Source: Rotaria macrura
Taxonomy: Eukaryota > Rotifera > Eurotatoria > Philodinida > Philodinidae
Direction: 5' to 3'
Assembly: GCA_900239685.1 (NCBI GenBank)
Contig: OENT01000687.1
Location: 1 to 64,000 of the forward strand
Length of the DNA: 64,000 nucleotides
Shown: positions 50,897-63,926 of the stretch, piece by piece
Layout: each line of letters begins with the position of its first letter
Numbering within the stretch: position 1 is the stretch's first letter
Notes under the pieces: generated by a model
What the model saw: only the letters and a program-made list of their open reading frames with translations
What the model was told of the DNA's origin: nothing
Databases searched by the model: none
Program-made: the position numbers and the translations under genes

Positions 50897-53800
50897 CGAA
50901 CTGTTTGAAGACTTCGCTATGTCTCAAATCACTATAAATTGAACTATTTTTCAATTCAATTATCTTATAAGAGAAGTTTTAGGAAATTTTATAAGCTTGT
51001 TTTTTTAAGATCGAATATATAAGAGAAGCCTTTTTAAAATTGGTTGTCAAGATGTTAACGTAGAAAATGAACTAGAATGCAATCTTTTTTCTATGTGAGA
51101 TGTCGCTTTAGTTTCAACTGCATTATACGTATTTCTATTTTTTTCCTCCTAATTCAAGAGTATTTTAAATTGATTTTTCTGCAGTTTATTGCAAAATTAG
51201 TTGCAACTCATCCAAAAGGCGTTTTTTAATTGGTCAAATATTCTGATTCAATCATCTTTCATACAAAGATATTCTTTCATGCATGTAATTTGTGTTGTAT
51301 CCATGTAATAGAATGAAAGATTCTTGTCGTCTCTAATTCTACATATTGATATGTTAGTCCTCGATGTAGATATATCTTCATCTTCAGTTAGAATATATCG
51401 TATTTTGGTTGATTTATGATTTCGCTTTATTTAATGATTAAAATTTAATTCTCTAAGACGTCCAAGATTTCGTGATTATCAGTCAAAAAATGTGAAATAT
51501 TACATTCAATAGTCATTCGCCTTATCGTCGAAAAACGAAGATAGTTAAGAATAAACAAATTTCGCATGCCGAATCCTAAGTAATGTTTTGTACTGAAACA
51601 AATGAAAAAGGTAAAATTTTTTCTACTAATGAACTATATCTTACTACTCTACCTATTGGTGACTGTTACAATATCATCGGTTTTCAGTAAACTATCAATC
51701 TCTTTAAAAGCAGGAGTGACTAAGAATCTCGTTTAGCTACTGTTTATTAAAGTAATATCCGTATGATTAATCTCAATCGGATATATCGCCAAGCGAAATG
51801 TCATCGAATCAATCTTCCGAATGTGTTCAGTTCACCTTTTGAGCTCTGTGCTTGATTCTCATAAACGTTTGTTTAGCTATAGAGACCATGAAACCTACGA
51901 CCATTCAGAAATAACCGATGAGCATTGATCCACTTTTTTCATGCAATATTTTTGAATGATGATTCACCTTAGCGTCGTAATACAAAGATCCGCACATACA
52001 TGTCATCTCATGAATTGACTTTCTTGAAGGTCAAATTCTTTTCTTGATGCTATTCTTGCGCTATTTATAGATTATATTCGTCGAAGAATATTCGGTTGGT
52101 TGTTTTTTAATAAGTTAAAAAGGTTTCGGCTCAGTGAAATCTAGTTTTCATATGAGCCAAATGAATCCTAGACGATTAATATGAATGAAAACAAACGCTA
52201 GTCAATGTTTCACTAGGATAGTTATGAATAGTGTGTATAATGTTTTATTGTTCAAATAGAAAAACATTTCAAATATTAAATAGTAGTCTTAAGCATTTGT
52301 ATCCTCTGAAAAAGATCCAAAGTGAAAGAAGTATTATTCAACCTAATGGGATATTGTTTAAATCAATGTGTAGATCGTCCTTTTGATATACTTATACTAT
52401 AATTATGCCGATACTTCCGCGTTGAGTACCAATTCTTAGAAATTAGATTGCTCTTTTACGTGTGAAACAGATGAATCCTTAGAATAGTTAGAAATTTAAT
52501 AAATTTACTTTTCAACATCTATAAAGAAAATAAGTCAGAGCACTGTTGACCTAGTTTTTAAGAGGAAAGAATTCATTTTTCATTATTTCGACAGATTTAT
52601 GTTTTTGAAAAAAGAGAAATGAAATCAAACTTTTACTTATGTCAAACGAAGTAAGTGCAATACTTACAAAACAATTTTCTACATGATGGATGTTTTTTTC
52701 GATAGAAAGAACATGTCGAGTGTCCGTATTCGACTAGTAATAATATAGATTTCGCATGATGACGAAGATGATGATGTAAAATACTTAAATACAGTATTGG
52801 CTAAGCAACAGAGTTCTTTTCTAATCTAGTTTCGAGTTTTTAATTGACAAGCTGTTGAGAATATTTCGAAACAATCTTCCATTCATGATCATCATTCATG
52901 ATAAGCAAAGAGCCACGTAAAAATCTGTTACTTCGTATTATCTCTTTTGTCTTGTTTAGTATAAAAATGAATGAGAGGGTAACAGTTTGTCTTTACATTA
53001 AAATCCTAAGAAAATGAAGAAGAAGAAGAAAAATGCAAAGAAAATTACAAATGCATGTACGCTATTTCTATTATTTACCTGCCATTAGAATCAATCATTT
53101 ACGAAACATCAATGGGAAATATTCGCCAAAAGTTTTGAAATAAAGTTTAAAAAAAATAATCAGAAAAGTCGTGCTCTTCTTTATCAACTAAGTTTACAAT
53201 GATGAAACTGACTGTATTCAATGCATTAACATATATTTGAAATTACTAAACTTGAATGAGCTAGTTACTTTGTTTATGCAAAAATCATAATCTGTGCTTT
53301 CTACAGAATTGTTTGTACAGAACTCTAAATGAAGAATTATTTTGTGAAGTATTATTTGAGTTGAATGCAGAACTACTAGTAATTCTTCATTTCCGCTGAA
53401 GATTAGTGGTACATCAAGACTCCTGTTCATTAATCCGTGACAGACTTTGCTGAAATAGTAGTTTTCTGTTTGATTCTCTTAATCATTATGATCTATGACT
53501 ATCATCGAATAGTAATATATATATATCATATTATGGTATATGCGAAGAAAATCCAAGCATAGGAATGGAAGAATATATTCCTATACGAAATGCCATATGT
53601 GCTAAAATAATATTTTGATTCCGAATCGGAAAAGACTAATTTCTGATCAATATTTACGAATAAGATTAGGTTTCATTTGGAAATCGATTCATCGTAAAAT
53701 CTCTAATAAGATAATGTGTTCCGTGAAAGTTTCAAAGAAGATACGAGTTCACATAGATACTCGTTCTGTCAAAGTTTCTCAAGTAATGTTTCTGAGAGAA

Positions 53801-54217
53801 ACATCTGCAACGCATTACTGATCTCATGAGTAGCTACAAAAATAGCAGTAAAATTGAATCCATGCGGTTGTCTCAAGTAGTGGTTCATTGATTTAGTTAA
53901 GCGATTCGACGGGATTTTCATAAGTATGCGAAATCTAAAAGTAAAGAATTGTTCTAAATTAATAAGTTTTGAAATTTAAAGATAATTGTGAAATAGAAAT
54001 CTGTATTGATGATAATAGCCGATATTCTTGCTGCTTGTTGACTCGACTAATTACTTCAATTAAATAGAGGTAAATCATTGAAAGATATTGATAATTTCCT
54101 ACAGGCTGGTGAACCTGTTAATTATCCTTTTTGTTTGCTTCTATTTATCATAACATACTAAAGTGTGAGAATATTTGCTTTTAGATTTAATAAGAACATC
54201 AACAAAGAAGAGCAAGA
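50897..54217. other. Intergenic region between SPATA17 and carbonic anhydrase
   Basis: About 3.3 kb shared as upstream DNA by two divergent genes. No gene recognised. Small simple repeats occur: gat/gaa triplets near 52760 and 53020, and a TA run near 53515. No clear TATA box or initiator could be assigned. Confidence 0.5.
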
Positions 54218-55178
54218 ATGGCCTCTGCGTTTGCAACACGCAAAGGAATGAGTCGAATTCTTGATGGTATAATGAAATACCGTCAAACATTACGACCGTC
54301 ACTTTTAGAAGAATTTAAAAAAGTTGGAACAGGACCGTCTGTAAGATATTATCTGCTTTTGTTTTTCGTGTCAATTAGAAAAATTGAAATACCTAGCCTG
54401 AAGGTCTTCTATTAACTTGTGTTGATAGTCGTGTCGTTGCATCTCGTATAACTCAAGCTGTACCAGGTCAATTATTTATAGTTCGAAATCCTGGTATTAA
54501 ATTTTGTATTCTAATTCATTTATTTTATTATGTTCTATCTTTTTTCATTTATTTTAAAGGTAATTTAGTTCCTCATCACAACTGTTTTCGAAACAACGTT
54601 ACAGTTGGAGGGGAATGTGGCGCTCTTGAATTAGCTTGTTCAATAAACAAAGTTCAAGTTATTTGTGTTATTGGTCATTCTGATTGTAAAGCGATGAATT
54701 TGCTTTATTCAATACGTGATGATTTGAAATCGCCATCGAAAGGTCCACTCGAGGATTGGCTAAGAGTTCATGGACGAGGCACAGTTGAACAATTTCGAAA
54801 ACTTGAAATGTCAACTGGTTTTGATCGCAAACTTGTATTTGGGGGTGCACAACATTATGAGGATGATTTTGAAGCATATATTGATCCTTATAACCAATTT
54901 GAACCTTCGGATAAATTTTCTCAAGTAAATTTGAATAGTTTTGGAGAAAAAGCACTTGACGATATGTTTTGTTTTTTCAGATAAATACATTAGAACAATT
55001 AAGAAATTTTCTTTCATATCCGTTTCTAAAGGAACGGCTCAATCGTAATGAATTAGAAGTACACGCACTTTGGACCGACATATCCAAAGGAGAAGTATAT
55101 ATGTTCTCTTTTGCCGAGAAAACTTTCGTTAAGATAGATGAAGTGACATATAAAACACTTACACTTGAATGCATTTAG
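54218..55178 (+). CDS. Beta-class carbonic anhydrase, four exons, complete
   Basis: Exons: 54218-54340, 54397-54493, 54560-54924, 54981-55178, giving 260 residues. It interconverts carbon dioxide and bicarbonate at a zinc site. The zinc ligands and catalytic dyad are all present: Cys49 and Asp51 with Arg53 in CVDSR, His113 and Cys116 in GHSDCKAMN. FIVRNPGNLVPH and the GxxGALELA-type helix (ECGALELA) are also typical. Length and the conserved start MSRILDGIMKYR match the animal beta-CA family, which is mitochondrial in insects. Here that start is preceded by ten residues (MASAFATRKG), so Met11 is an alternative start. I cannot confirm a targeting peptide. Introns are 56, 66 and 56 bp. Vertebrates lack this class, so this supports an invertebrate source. 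Confidence 0.95.
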
Positions 55179-55416
55179 TCGTTCGATATTATTTCATCGT
55201 CTCGGAAGTATTTTTTATTCTATTCAGTGTTGATCGTTTCTCAAGATGCTGAAAGAAATCGTGGCATGCTAGTTTAGATCGCTTCTTTGTTTTGTTTTTT
55301 TGATACATATATATATATATAAATATGTTTGTTACTCTATTAAGACGCATGATGTTAAGAATAGTATTAGTTTTATATATGATGTTGATGTTGTTAACTT
55401 GTATTTATTCTATCAA

Positions 55417-55422
55417 AATAAA
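55417..55422 (+). terminator. Polyadenylation signal of the carbonic anhydrase
   Basis: AATAAA about 240 bases after the stop codon, following an AT-rich 3' region with a TA run near 55305-55320. It is the first good match downstream of the gene. Confidence 0.5.
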
Positions 55423-55439
55423 AACATGAGAGTACACTT

Positions 55440-58389
55440 TGAAAAGTAATCGCACTGAATTCATCTTTTAAAAAAACTCAAGCTGAGAAACGAAAAACTA
55501 CACTTGCTAAAACTTATATGAATGAAAGATTTTTTATAATTGATTTACTTGGTGGATTGATATTGTATGAATTTTATTTCTCGCATTAGATAAAATAGAG
55601 TAGATTTTAGTTTCTTATTAGTGAACAATTTGTGAGAGCCTCTCTGAATATGTGTCTATTTATGGTGCGAAGCATCTTGTAGAAGCACGACGAAAATTTC
55701 AGTTTTTTTCTTTCTTTCTTACTCCATGTACGTCTTGTGAATCATCATTTTGTGACGCGATTATCTCAAGAACCAAAAGCCTGAAAATTGTAGTTGAAAC
55801 GCAAAATTCAAGTATCAAGATCGAATCGATCACTTCTTCTTCAATATATCTTCGACAATGTTTCGTTCATCAGCAAATAGCATCCGAAAATGAAGATTAT
55901 GAAAGATCTTTGCTTTCTCTTCATTTTGAGATCGGATGGTACTCGAGTTCTGCTTTACTAAGAAATGCGTGGCGAAGCACATCTAAAATTTTGAAACACC
56001 GCTTTTCGAAGTAAAAAACGAACGCTCTTTCTTCGACGATATAATAAATCAACTCGCTTCGAACTACGCTTGATCCTTTTTCGAAATTCAGTATTTTGCC
56101 GTTTGGAAAACCCCTAACGTATTATTGTTCTTCAATCAATCAACTAATGTAAGTTCAGTTTAACATTGTAAGTAAACATAATGGAACTGACCACTACCAG
56201 ACGTCTATTAACACATGTCGATTGGCTTCTGTAGAACGATCTCCATTGGTCATTCAATTATCTCTATGATAAATTTTGTATGATCCCTGATACATTGCGA
56301 AGAGAGTTCTAGTTGAATTTTCCGTCTAGCTTCACTTTCATCATCTTCAACATAAGTATCTTTCAATTGGTCATATTCGGAGGCCATGTCTAACAGGAGA
56401 GAGCCTCATACACATGATTAGAAGAAAATACTGAATTTTATATCGGCCTACTTTTACCTCAGATTTGTGCGACATTTTTTGTTTTCTAAAATAATGGCCC
56501 ACAAGCATGACTAGTTTCGATGCGTATGCTTAGTAGCTACGAATTGAAGATAGAAGAAACAACAATAATCGTACTTTCGATATACCGTCTGTTAATCTTT
56601 CTCTATAGATATTGACATCTTTTTTTCTATAACTCTAAATAGAAAATAGTGCGTCTTTGTTTATCAGGTGATCTAAGTGGCAATCCTCATGAAAATTAGC
56701 CATCATAAAATTCATCACTACGATCTGTCTATCATTCATTGCCAGTCAACAATGTTTCAGCACTGCTTTCGATTCAGTTTTTAATTATCTCTATGAATCA
56801 TCATATATAAGCGGCTATTTAACATATGATAGGGCAACTGATGCCTAATTTTCGTTTATATTCTCGATTTTAATTATTTCAAAATGCAAAAGAAACAAAT
56901 TCTTTCGAATTTATCATTCTCGGAAAACTAAGTATAAGGAAATGAAATATCTCTCTGGCAATGTCACATAAAAGAGATGTAAGTTCTTTTTTGAAATTTC
57001 AGGTACGCTTTCGAACGAGTATTCCGTGAATTTCTGTTCGTGACACATGACGACATTAAATAGTTACATGAGATGCGTAAGTAAAATAAGTAAAAACGTT
57101 GATCTGTTAAGGAGCACATAAATGCGGTGTTTCACATTGTATTAATAATCAAAATGAAAACGAATACAGCATATTTAGGTGCCACTCTATCTGCTCATGT
57201 GTCACGCAGCCGGTTGGAGACTGTGAATCGTTGAGATAATAAATCGATAAATTAACAAGCCTCTCATGAGATTGTTAGGCACGATACAGTACAGTTCATA
57301 GAGTGATGGATTTGAGAATAGTTACTTTTCATACACCGTCTATGCTCAATCTACTATTTCAAGACGCTGCTGCATCTTTGATTGGTAAACCTTTCGTAGA
57401 TGTTTCTGATTCCTTAGGCGAATTTACAATCAAATCGTTGGCTGACTATTCCGTTTTTATATGGCATTCGTTTTTCCTATGACTGAAGCAAATGCTTCGC
57501 ACTGCATTTCTTAGTCGAATTAAGTTCGACAAACGTCTAATTTCTAGCAACATATAACTGTACAACAGTCGACTAAGCATCTTATTTTCACATACATTTT
57601 GGCAATTTAAAAGCAGTAAAACTACTTCCTTGAACTAAAACAAATTCAAGGCATGTAATATTATTTGCTAACAAAGGAAACCTCATTGCTAGTGGTTTCT
57701 TTTTACACTTGAACCAAATAAAGTATGTTCATTATAGCCTTGAATAACAAGTAAATTTCATTCAGTGTGAAGAAAAATAAAAGTTGACATTTAGTGGATC
57801 TCGTAATATTATAGAAAATCTATCAAGACCGGACTTTCTATCCACAGAATAACATTCAATTTAATTTTGTATGCCAATATGGTGATGTAGCGAATAGATT
57901 GTCTTGACATGTCGATGAGAAAAAGTATTCCTTGGAGTTGACTGGAGAACAGCATCTATTAGAATCGACATTTTGTCCGATTGATATTTTAATAGAAACA
58001 ACCGAATCCGCCGAGAATATCCATTCAACTTAAAGCATTCTATGTTATAGTTTTTCAACACTTTCTAGTTTATCGTTCTCAACAGGTTTTATATTAGCCG
58101 TTTTTTGTATGCATCTATTTTCTTTTAACGTTTGCTGCGTGTTTTGTCTTTCTGTTGATAATTTTAACGATAAAACGTTCTTCTCATATGATTGGCGTAA
58201 TCTATTAGTTTTTTTTTCGAAAGTAGCTCAAGAAAAATTTATGAAATTCCGTATTGGTCTAAATAAATTAAGAATTGAAAATAAATCTGAATGAAATAAG
58301 ATCGAGGCTGTATGTGCGTAACTTGTTTCATTATGGCTAATTCGGTCATCAGTTAATAGACTGATCATTATCTCATCCGGAGAGTGTCA
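55440..58389. other. Gene-free intergenic DNA
   Basis: The longest frame (55652-56014, plus, 120 codons) has no recognised domain or splice context and I do not call it a gene. Nothing else stands out. Confidence 0.45.
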
Positions 58390-59010
58390 GAGGCGATCCC
58401 GTGAATTTCCATGCAATTTCATCTGAAGATACGTCGTAGTCTTCCAGTAAAAAGTATCAACGAGTTTTGAATCCATCATAGGATTTCAACAAGATACTGC
58501 ACTTCTTTTTTCTATGACAATTTTCTTCGATTGTTGAGACAGTCGTGTTTTCGAAAAAAAAACCAATCTTTCAATTTCTAACAGAAATCGTTTTAATATT
58601 GGCAGACTGTGACTATAATCAGTTCCATGAAAAAATGCTGCAGCGTCGAAAGAAGCTTCTATCAAGTTGTTTCGAAATTTAAAAAGTTCATGCTGCATAC
58701 CTTTTATGGAAGAATTTATGTTTTGCAGTTCTCATATATTTCACAAAGACTCGTTCAACACTGAAGAATTTTTTCGGAAAATTGATTATAATTCAGATCT
58801 ACCAATATTTTAAAATTTTCAGATGAACATTCGAAGATTCTGTTTTTTCGAAGAACACGAGTCCCTCAACAATCGAAGAAAATTGTCATAGAAAAAAGAA
58901 GTGCAGTATCTTGTTTAAATCCTATGATGGATTCAAAGCCCGTTGATATTTTTTACTAGAAGACTACGGTGTATCTTCAGGCGAAATTACATAGAAATCT
59001 GTCGAAGACT
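58390..59010. mobile_element. Decayed inverted-repeat element
   Basis: 58400-58555 and 58850-59002 are reverse complements at roughly 80-85% identity (shared blocks include caattttcttcgattgttga and aagatactgcacttctttt), separated by about 290 bp. The ends are too eroded to define a target duplication. Likely an old MITE; no coding sequence. Confidence 0.6.
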
Positions 59011-59937
59011 ATTGAGAAAGTTGATGACAAATTTAGATTTTCAGTATGATTCATTCCCGCGCTAAGACATTTGTCTAGGCAAAAGGTTTGCTCGACTTAG
59101 TATATAATTATCTTGCTTATTACCAATGTATTTATGATTGAGCAGATGTATGTGTCGTACGTAGGGTGGATTATATTCGATTCCAAATTATTTGGGCGTT
59201 TCGATTCGTGTCAAAGAAATAAGTTTGACCGATATTGATATGCGGCCAAGTATTAGTAAACTTCTCATTAGACCAAAAGGGCACTACGATCTTCTAGAGT
59301 TGTTTTAATGATTACATTTGACAATGCTAGCTTCATGTCTTTTTGTTTTCATTGATTTATTTACGGTTCGAGACTAATAGTCATTGTATTCGATCCATTA
59401 TTTAATTAGAAAAGGTTGATCATCTATTCGTATGATGCATTTACAAAGGTTACTCGTATCAAACAATATATCTCGTATTCAACAATACCTATATATGCTT
59501 CGTTTTTTGCAATATGGAATATGGAATACGCTTTTCCAAGTTCGCTTCATTTCGAACTACGATCATATTACAACTGTTTACATAATTGTTACAGCAAGTA
59601 ACATCTGAATTGGTCTTTACACACATTTGAAAGTGATGATCTAGTTTTATTGTAACACGAAACAATAGAGATTCGAACAGACAATAAAAAAATGTACGAA
59701 CTGATATAAAACTCTGTATGAGAGAGCTGAACTTATGTGCTTAATATGAAGTACTCCATGCACCTGTACAATTTTGAACAGTACTTTCTAGGAGTGATGT
59801 TCTCTCCTCGGCAGTATCTCAACAGCAGAGTCGAATCAATCAACATTGTATGTGCATGCGACAACGAATGGAGAAGCCTCGAAAAATACTTCTAGATCTC
59901 TAATATATATATATCACAATTCTTATATAAAAAAAAC
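59011..59937. other. 3' flank of the nuclear receptor gene
   Basis: No gene seen. A minus-strand AATAAA (59646-59651) lies about 290 bases past the receptor stop codon and may be its polyadenylation signal. Confidence 0.4.
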
Positions 59938-62900
59938 TCAATTACTGTACATAATAGAGTTAACAGTCGAAAGGGAACTATCAAAACTTGGTACATAGAT
60001 TCGATAGAAAAACGAAGGTAAATTTCGAACGTACGGCCATGGAAGATTCATAAAGCATTCGGCTAAACGATGATTTAAAGAGCGAAGTTGAGATACGAGA
60101 AAAGCAATGTCATAAAATTCAATAGGAAATTTTCCATGGATAGTTGATCGACGAGCTAGAATATTCAACATTTTTCACATGAATTGAATAATAAAGAAGA
60201 TGACGTTGTTTACCTTGATTATATTCCGAGAATGCGTGTACACAGTCATATTGACATTTGGACCATAATTTATTGTTTTCATCCATACAGCCTAAATCTT
60301 GAAAAGTGAAGGAAAACCAAGAGAAAATACTTATTTATTTTTCAACATCAAACGTTTGTTCATACTATTTCGAGTGATAATCATTAATAAGAGAAGAGAA
60401 AATTCTTTTTCATCCAATTGAAGATCTCGTAGTTTTGATTCAAATGATCGATATACGTTCTCAACTTGTGTTAATTGTGGAACATGTGCATTTAACTCAA
60501 TTGATAATGTTGATTCAGCTTGCCAATAATTCCATAGCGATTGAAGATTGTCAAACGAAGAAGATTTCACACAAGCTTTACCAGGAAATAGTGTAATCAT
60601 AATGACAGAATTAATTGACGATGAAATTATTTCATATTTATCAGGCATATTATTAAAACCTATTACAAGAAATATTGTTTGAGTATAAATTAGAACAGGG
60701 AAAAACTACAATGATTAGTCTATACCCTTTCACCGTATAAGTCGTAAAAGGGACTAGACTACAGAGTTAATATAATTTGAAGAAAAAACATAGAAAGAAA
60801 ACATCATCATCATCATCACCACCAACAACAACAACAACAACAAGGCACGACGAAAACAAGACAATAATCTATTAGATGATGACGAGTGTTACCCGGTATC
60901 GTGCATTGACAGAAATTCATAATGGCTTGAGCATAAATAATCATTTGTGATGCCATCGTCGACCAAATCGTTTCGTGTGGAACACATCTGGGTAAATCCT
61001 GTAGATAAATAAAGCAAAAATAAAACGACTCTATGCAAGGCGATCGATTTATCTTTGCTTTCGTTTGGAAAAAAATGCAAATGATTCTAAAAAGAAAAAG
61101 TACCTTCAAATAAATAAGATAAGCATTATAAACTTTGTCAATGAACTCTTTGGTTGCCGGCGAAAGTTCGATATCGATTTCATTGGTTGATGCAAATGCT
61201 AGATGACAACAAATTTGTAAGCTGTTTTTTTTTCTAATACAAAAATAGGCTGTTTTTACATTTGCCAGATTTTGTTTTAGTTTTCCTTCGTTTAGCCATT
61301 GATGCAATACGAGCTGAATCTTTTACTGTTGCCATCGCCGTTGAATTACTTTGAAATTGTCGAATACTATACGAACAAATCTTCAAAATATATGTTCATT
61401 TACTTAACTTTACCATTCTTTAAAAAGATTCGATTGTCGACCAATGCGAGAGGCTAAAGTTTCAATTTCGAGTGTTTCATATAGAGTTACATAGAAAAAC
61501 AAATGAGTATATAACTAACTAACTAACCATTCATGGACATTCCTGCTTCGACACATTTTCGAAATCGACACGCTCGACAAGTTATTTTTGAAGGTGAATC
61601 CACTTCGCAGTTATTATTTTCAGCACATTGATATCTTTCAGGAGCATTTTCTTTTATTGATCGCCGAAAAAAACCCTATGTTAGAACATATTGTATTAAC
61701 ACGAATTTTCTATCTGCATTGTGCTTTGTTTCCTACTTTGCACGCTTCACACGTGACAGTTCCGAAATGAATGCCTGATGCCGAACCCTTACAAATCAGG
61801 CACGGTAATTTTTTATATAGATCTTCTGTCTTCGATCCGATTGAATCTAGAATTATTCTCAAAGAATAAAAGATAAGACAAGAACAGAAAAGTCAAATAC
61901 TACCATGAGCTTTCATTCCAACAGATATACATTTTTGGAATCGACAATATTGACATTGAGTTCGAGAACGTTTAGTTATTGAACAACTGAAATCTCGTTG
62001 ACATTTATACTTTTTCTTTCCGTCACATGTTGAAATTGAGCGTAGGAAAAACTTCTAAATAAGTAATTTCGCTTATTGTGCAAGGCAAAGAAACGTGTTA
62101 TTCGGCTTGAATTTACTTTGCATGCTTCACATGTTATTGCTCTAAACAGTCATAAAATGCAATCAAAAATTAATAGTAAATGAAGAGAATTGGAATTAAC
62201 CTACCCACAATGCCATCCAGACGCCAAATCTCCACAAATTTGGCAATGTTCGTCTTCAGTTAAATCACTTGACGACTGATTGAGAGAATGTTTTGTCATT
62301 CTTCGTTCTTTACCGCTTGGGTTATTTTCGACGATTGTGTCTTGATTTATATCGAATGCATACGAATATTGAGAACGTTGTTCGTTGTAATGAACACATG
62401 ACGAATGCGAATTCATGACCGTTGACATGACTTTGCAATTAGGAATATGAAAATGAAACAGTATTTCTTTTTTGCTTCGATTAGTCAATAATTGAGTTAA
62501 TTATTTACTATTTTCAATCGTATACAAAATTATTGGAAAAAGTTAGTCATTTTCACTGAATAATTTTCACCATGATTCCATGAAAAGTTCTTTCAATGAA
62601 TTGTTTTTTTGAATGCCGGAAATCGCGGCTGAGATCTTCAAATTTTAGAGTCTTAAAAGCAGCAAATATAAAGCATCCACCTCACTTTTTGTGCGATCTT
62701 CACACTCCTCGTTCGACAGCAAATTAAAGCTCTACGCAACTAGCTGATTAAGAAAACCTTCTATCACATCTAGAGCATCGTCCATGAGAAGTTCTTCTAT
62801 AGCAGGAAAATGTTATAGAAAAAGAGAATCGATAAGATATTTCTATTTCTAAAGTTAATCGATAAGAATTCGATTTTTGAACTGCAGAAAATCTTACCTA

Positions 62901-63926
62901 ATAGCACATAGACAATGCTGAAGCAGAACGTGTTAATACCTATCGTTTGAAATTCGAATGGCAACACTCATCTAAGTAGAAAGAGAACGATCGTCACTGT
63001 TTACAGTCCCGTAAATATATGGAGAAATGATCTTTAGATGAATTGAATAAGATTTGCTGTACTGATTTCTCCGAATGAACGGAAGAGAATGCTTTTCACA
63101 TTCACCGTTGACTAGTCACCGATGTTAGAGAAGCGCGAATGTGAACGGTCGTATATGACCAAACACGATAACTGTGATTGGTGAACGAATACGATCGCTA
63201 TAGACAATAATGCCCGGCCGCAATGCTACGGTCAACTAATACGATGAAATTTGATTGCATACAGCCTTTGTTTTGTATTGTGTATGACCGAACACGATCA
63301 TATACGACAGTTTATAACTGTGTGTTGCTGTTCGTTTTTGAGACTAACATACACTAACTCAGATAAATGGAAAGTGTCACTTTTCGAATGGATTATTTAC
63401 ATTTAATCGTTTCATAGATCTGCACATAGTTATATGAAATGAAATCATTTCTTTAGCTATAATTAGAAGACAAATGTCTTGTGTTTTCTGTAAACTAGAT
63501 TGTAGAATGAGTTAAAATCCAGTCTATTCGGCAAACAAAGCATCGAGAATTTTCAGACAGTAAGACTTCACTTTCACGCTAAAAAATAGATGGTCAAAAA
63601 GACAAGAATCTAAGGCGGTTCATTCGTCTTTCAAATCGATCAAGAAATGAGTATGATAAATGATACCTAATGTAATAACGAGACATTGGAAAGTACACAT
63701 TTAACTTACGATGACAATTGTCTTTATCTTCATTAGTACTTGTTTCATCTTGCCGATCATCAATATTCAACCTGGATGGGAAATTTGCGTTCTTTAAACT
63801 GCTCATACCTAAGGACGTTGCCGAGGATACGTTTCTTGTATTGAGTTGATCAAACTCTTGATGATTATGAACGAATCCTGAAGACGAAGAAGGATAGATC
63901 AGCATTGCGTTATTTGTAGTTTTCAT
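59938..63926 (-). CDS. Nuclear receptor with two DNA-binding domains (2DBD-NR), 13 exons
   Basis: Exons: 63926-63710, 62430-62205, 62141-62117, 62054-61904, 61846-61737, 61675-61528, 61453-61414, 61366-61260, 61198-61104, 60998-60893, 60659-60366, 60297-60214, 60155-59938; all phases close, giving 606 residues. Two complete C4-C4 zinc-finger domains follow each other: DBD1 about residues 135-205 (CQIC...CEACKKFF...CQYC) and DBD2 about 222-292 (CLIC...CEACKGFF...CRAC), with only about 16 residues between. Both second fingers have C-x5-C-x9-C-x2-C spacing. The P-boxes CEACKK and CEACKG fit the reported 2DBD-NR group. A ligand-binding domain follows (about 345-606), with helix 3-4-like text [13 protein letters not shown]. 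The C-terminus has no clear AF-2 activation helix. It should be a nuclear, DNA-binding transcription factor. Least certain is the join of exon 1 to exon 2 across 1.3 kb; translation could instead start inside exon 2. Confidence 0.9.
60804..60844. repeat. CAT/CAC/CAA triplet microsatellite in a receptor intron
   Basis: A run of cat, cac and caa triplets in the intron between exons 60998-60893 and 60659-60366. It is intronic, so it adds no residues to the receptor. Confidence 0.85.
62431..63709 (-). other. First intron of the nuclear receptor
   Basis: Flanked by a consensus donor (gtaagt) and an acceptor after a pyrimidine-rich tract; both ends are phase 1. Inside, 63140-63310 carries imperfect direct and inverted copies of gtcgtatatgacc-like motifs, perhaps an old repeat. 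An alternative promoter before exon 2 is possible but not visible. Confidence 0.5.

Noticed and set aside
55652..56014. 120-codon plus-strand frame
   Set aside because: No recognised domain, no splice context, and composition typical of chance frames; left as unannotated.
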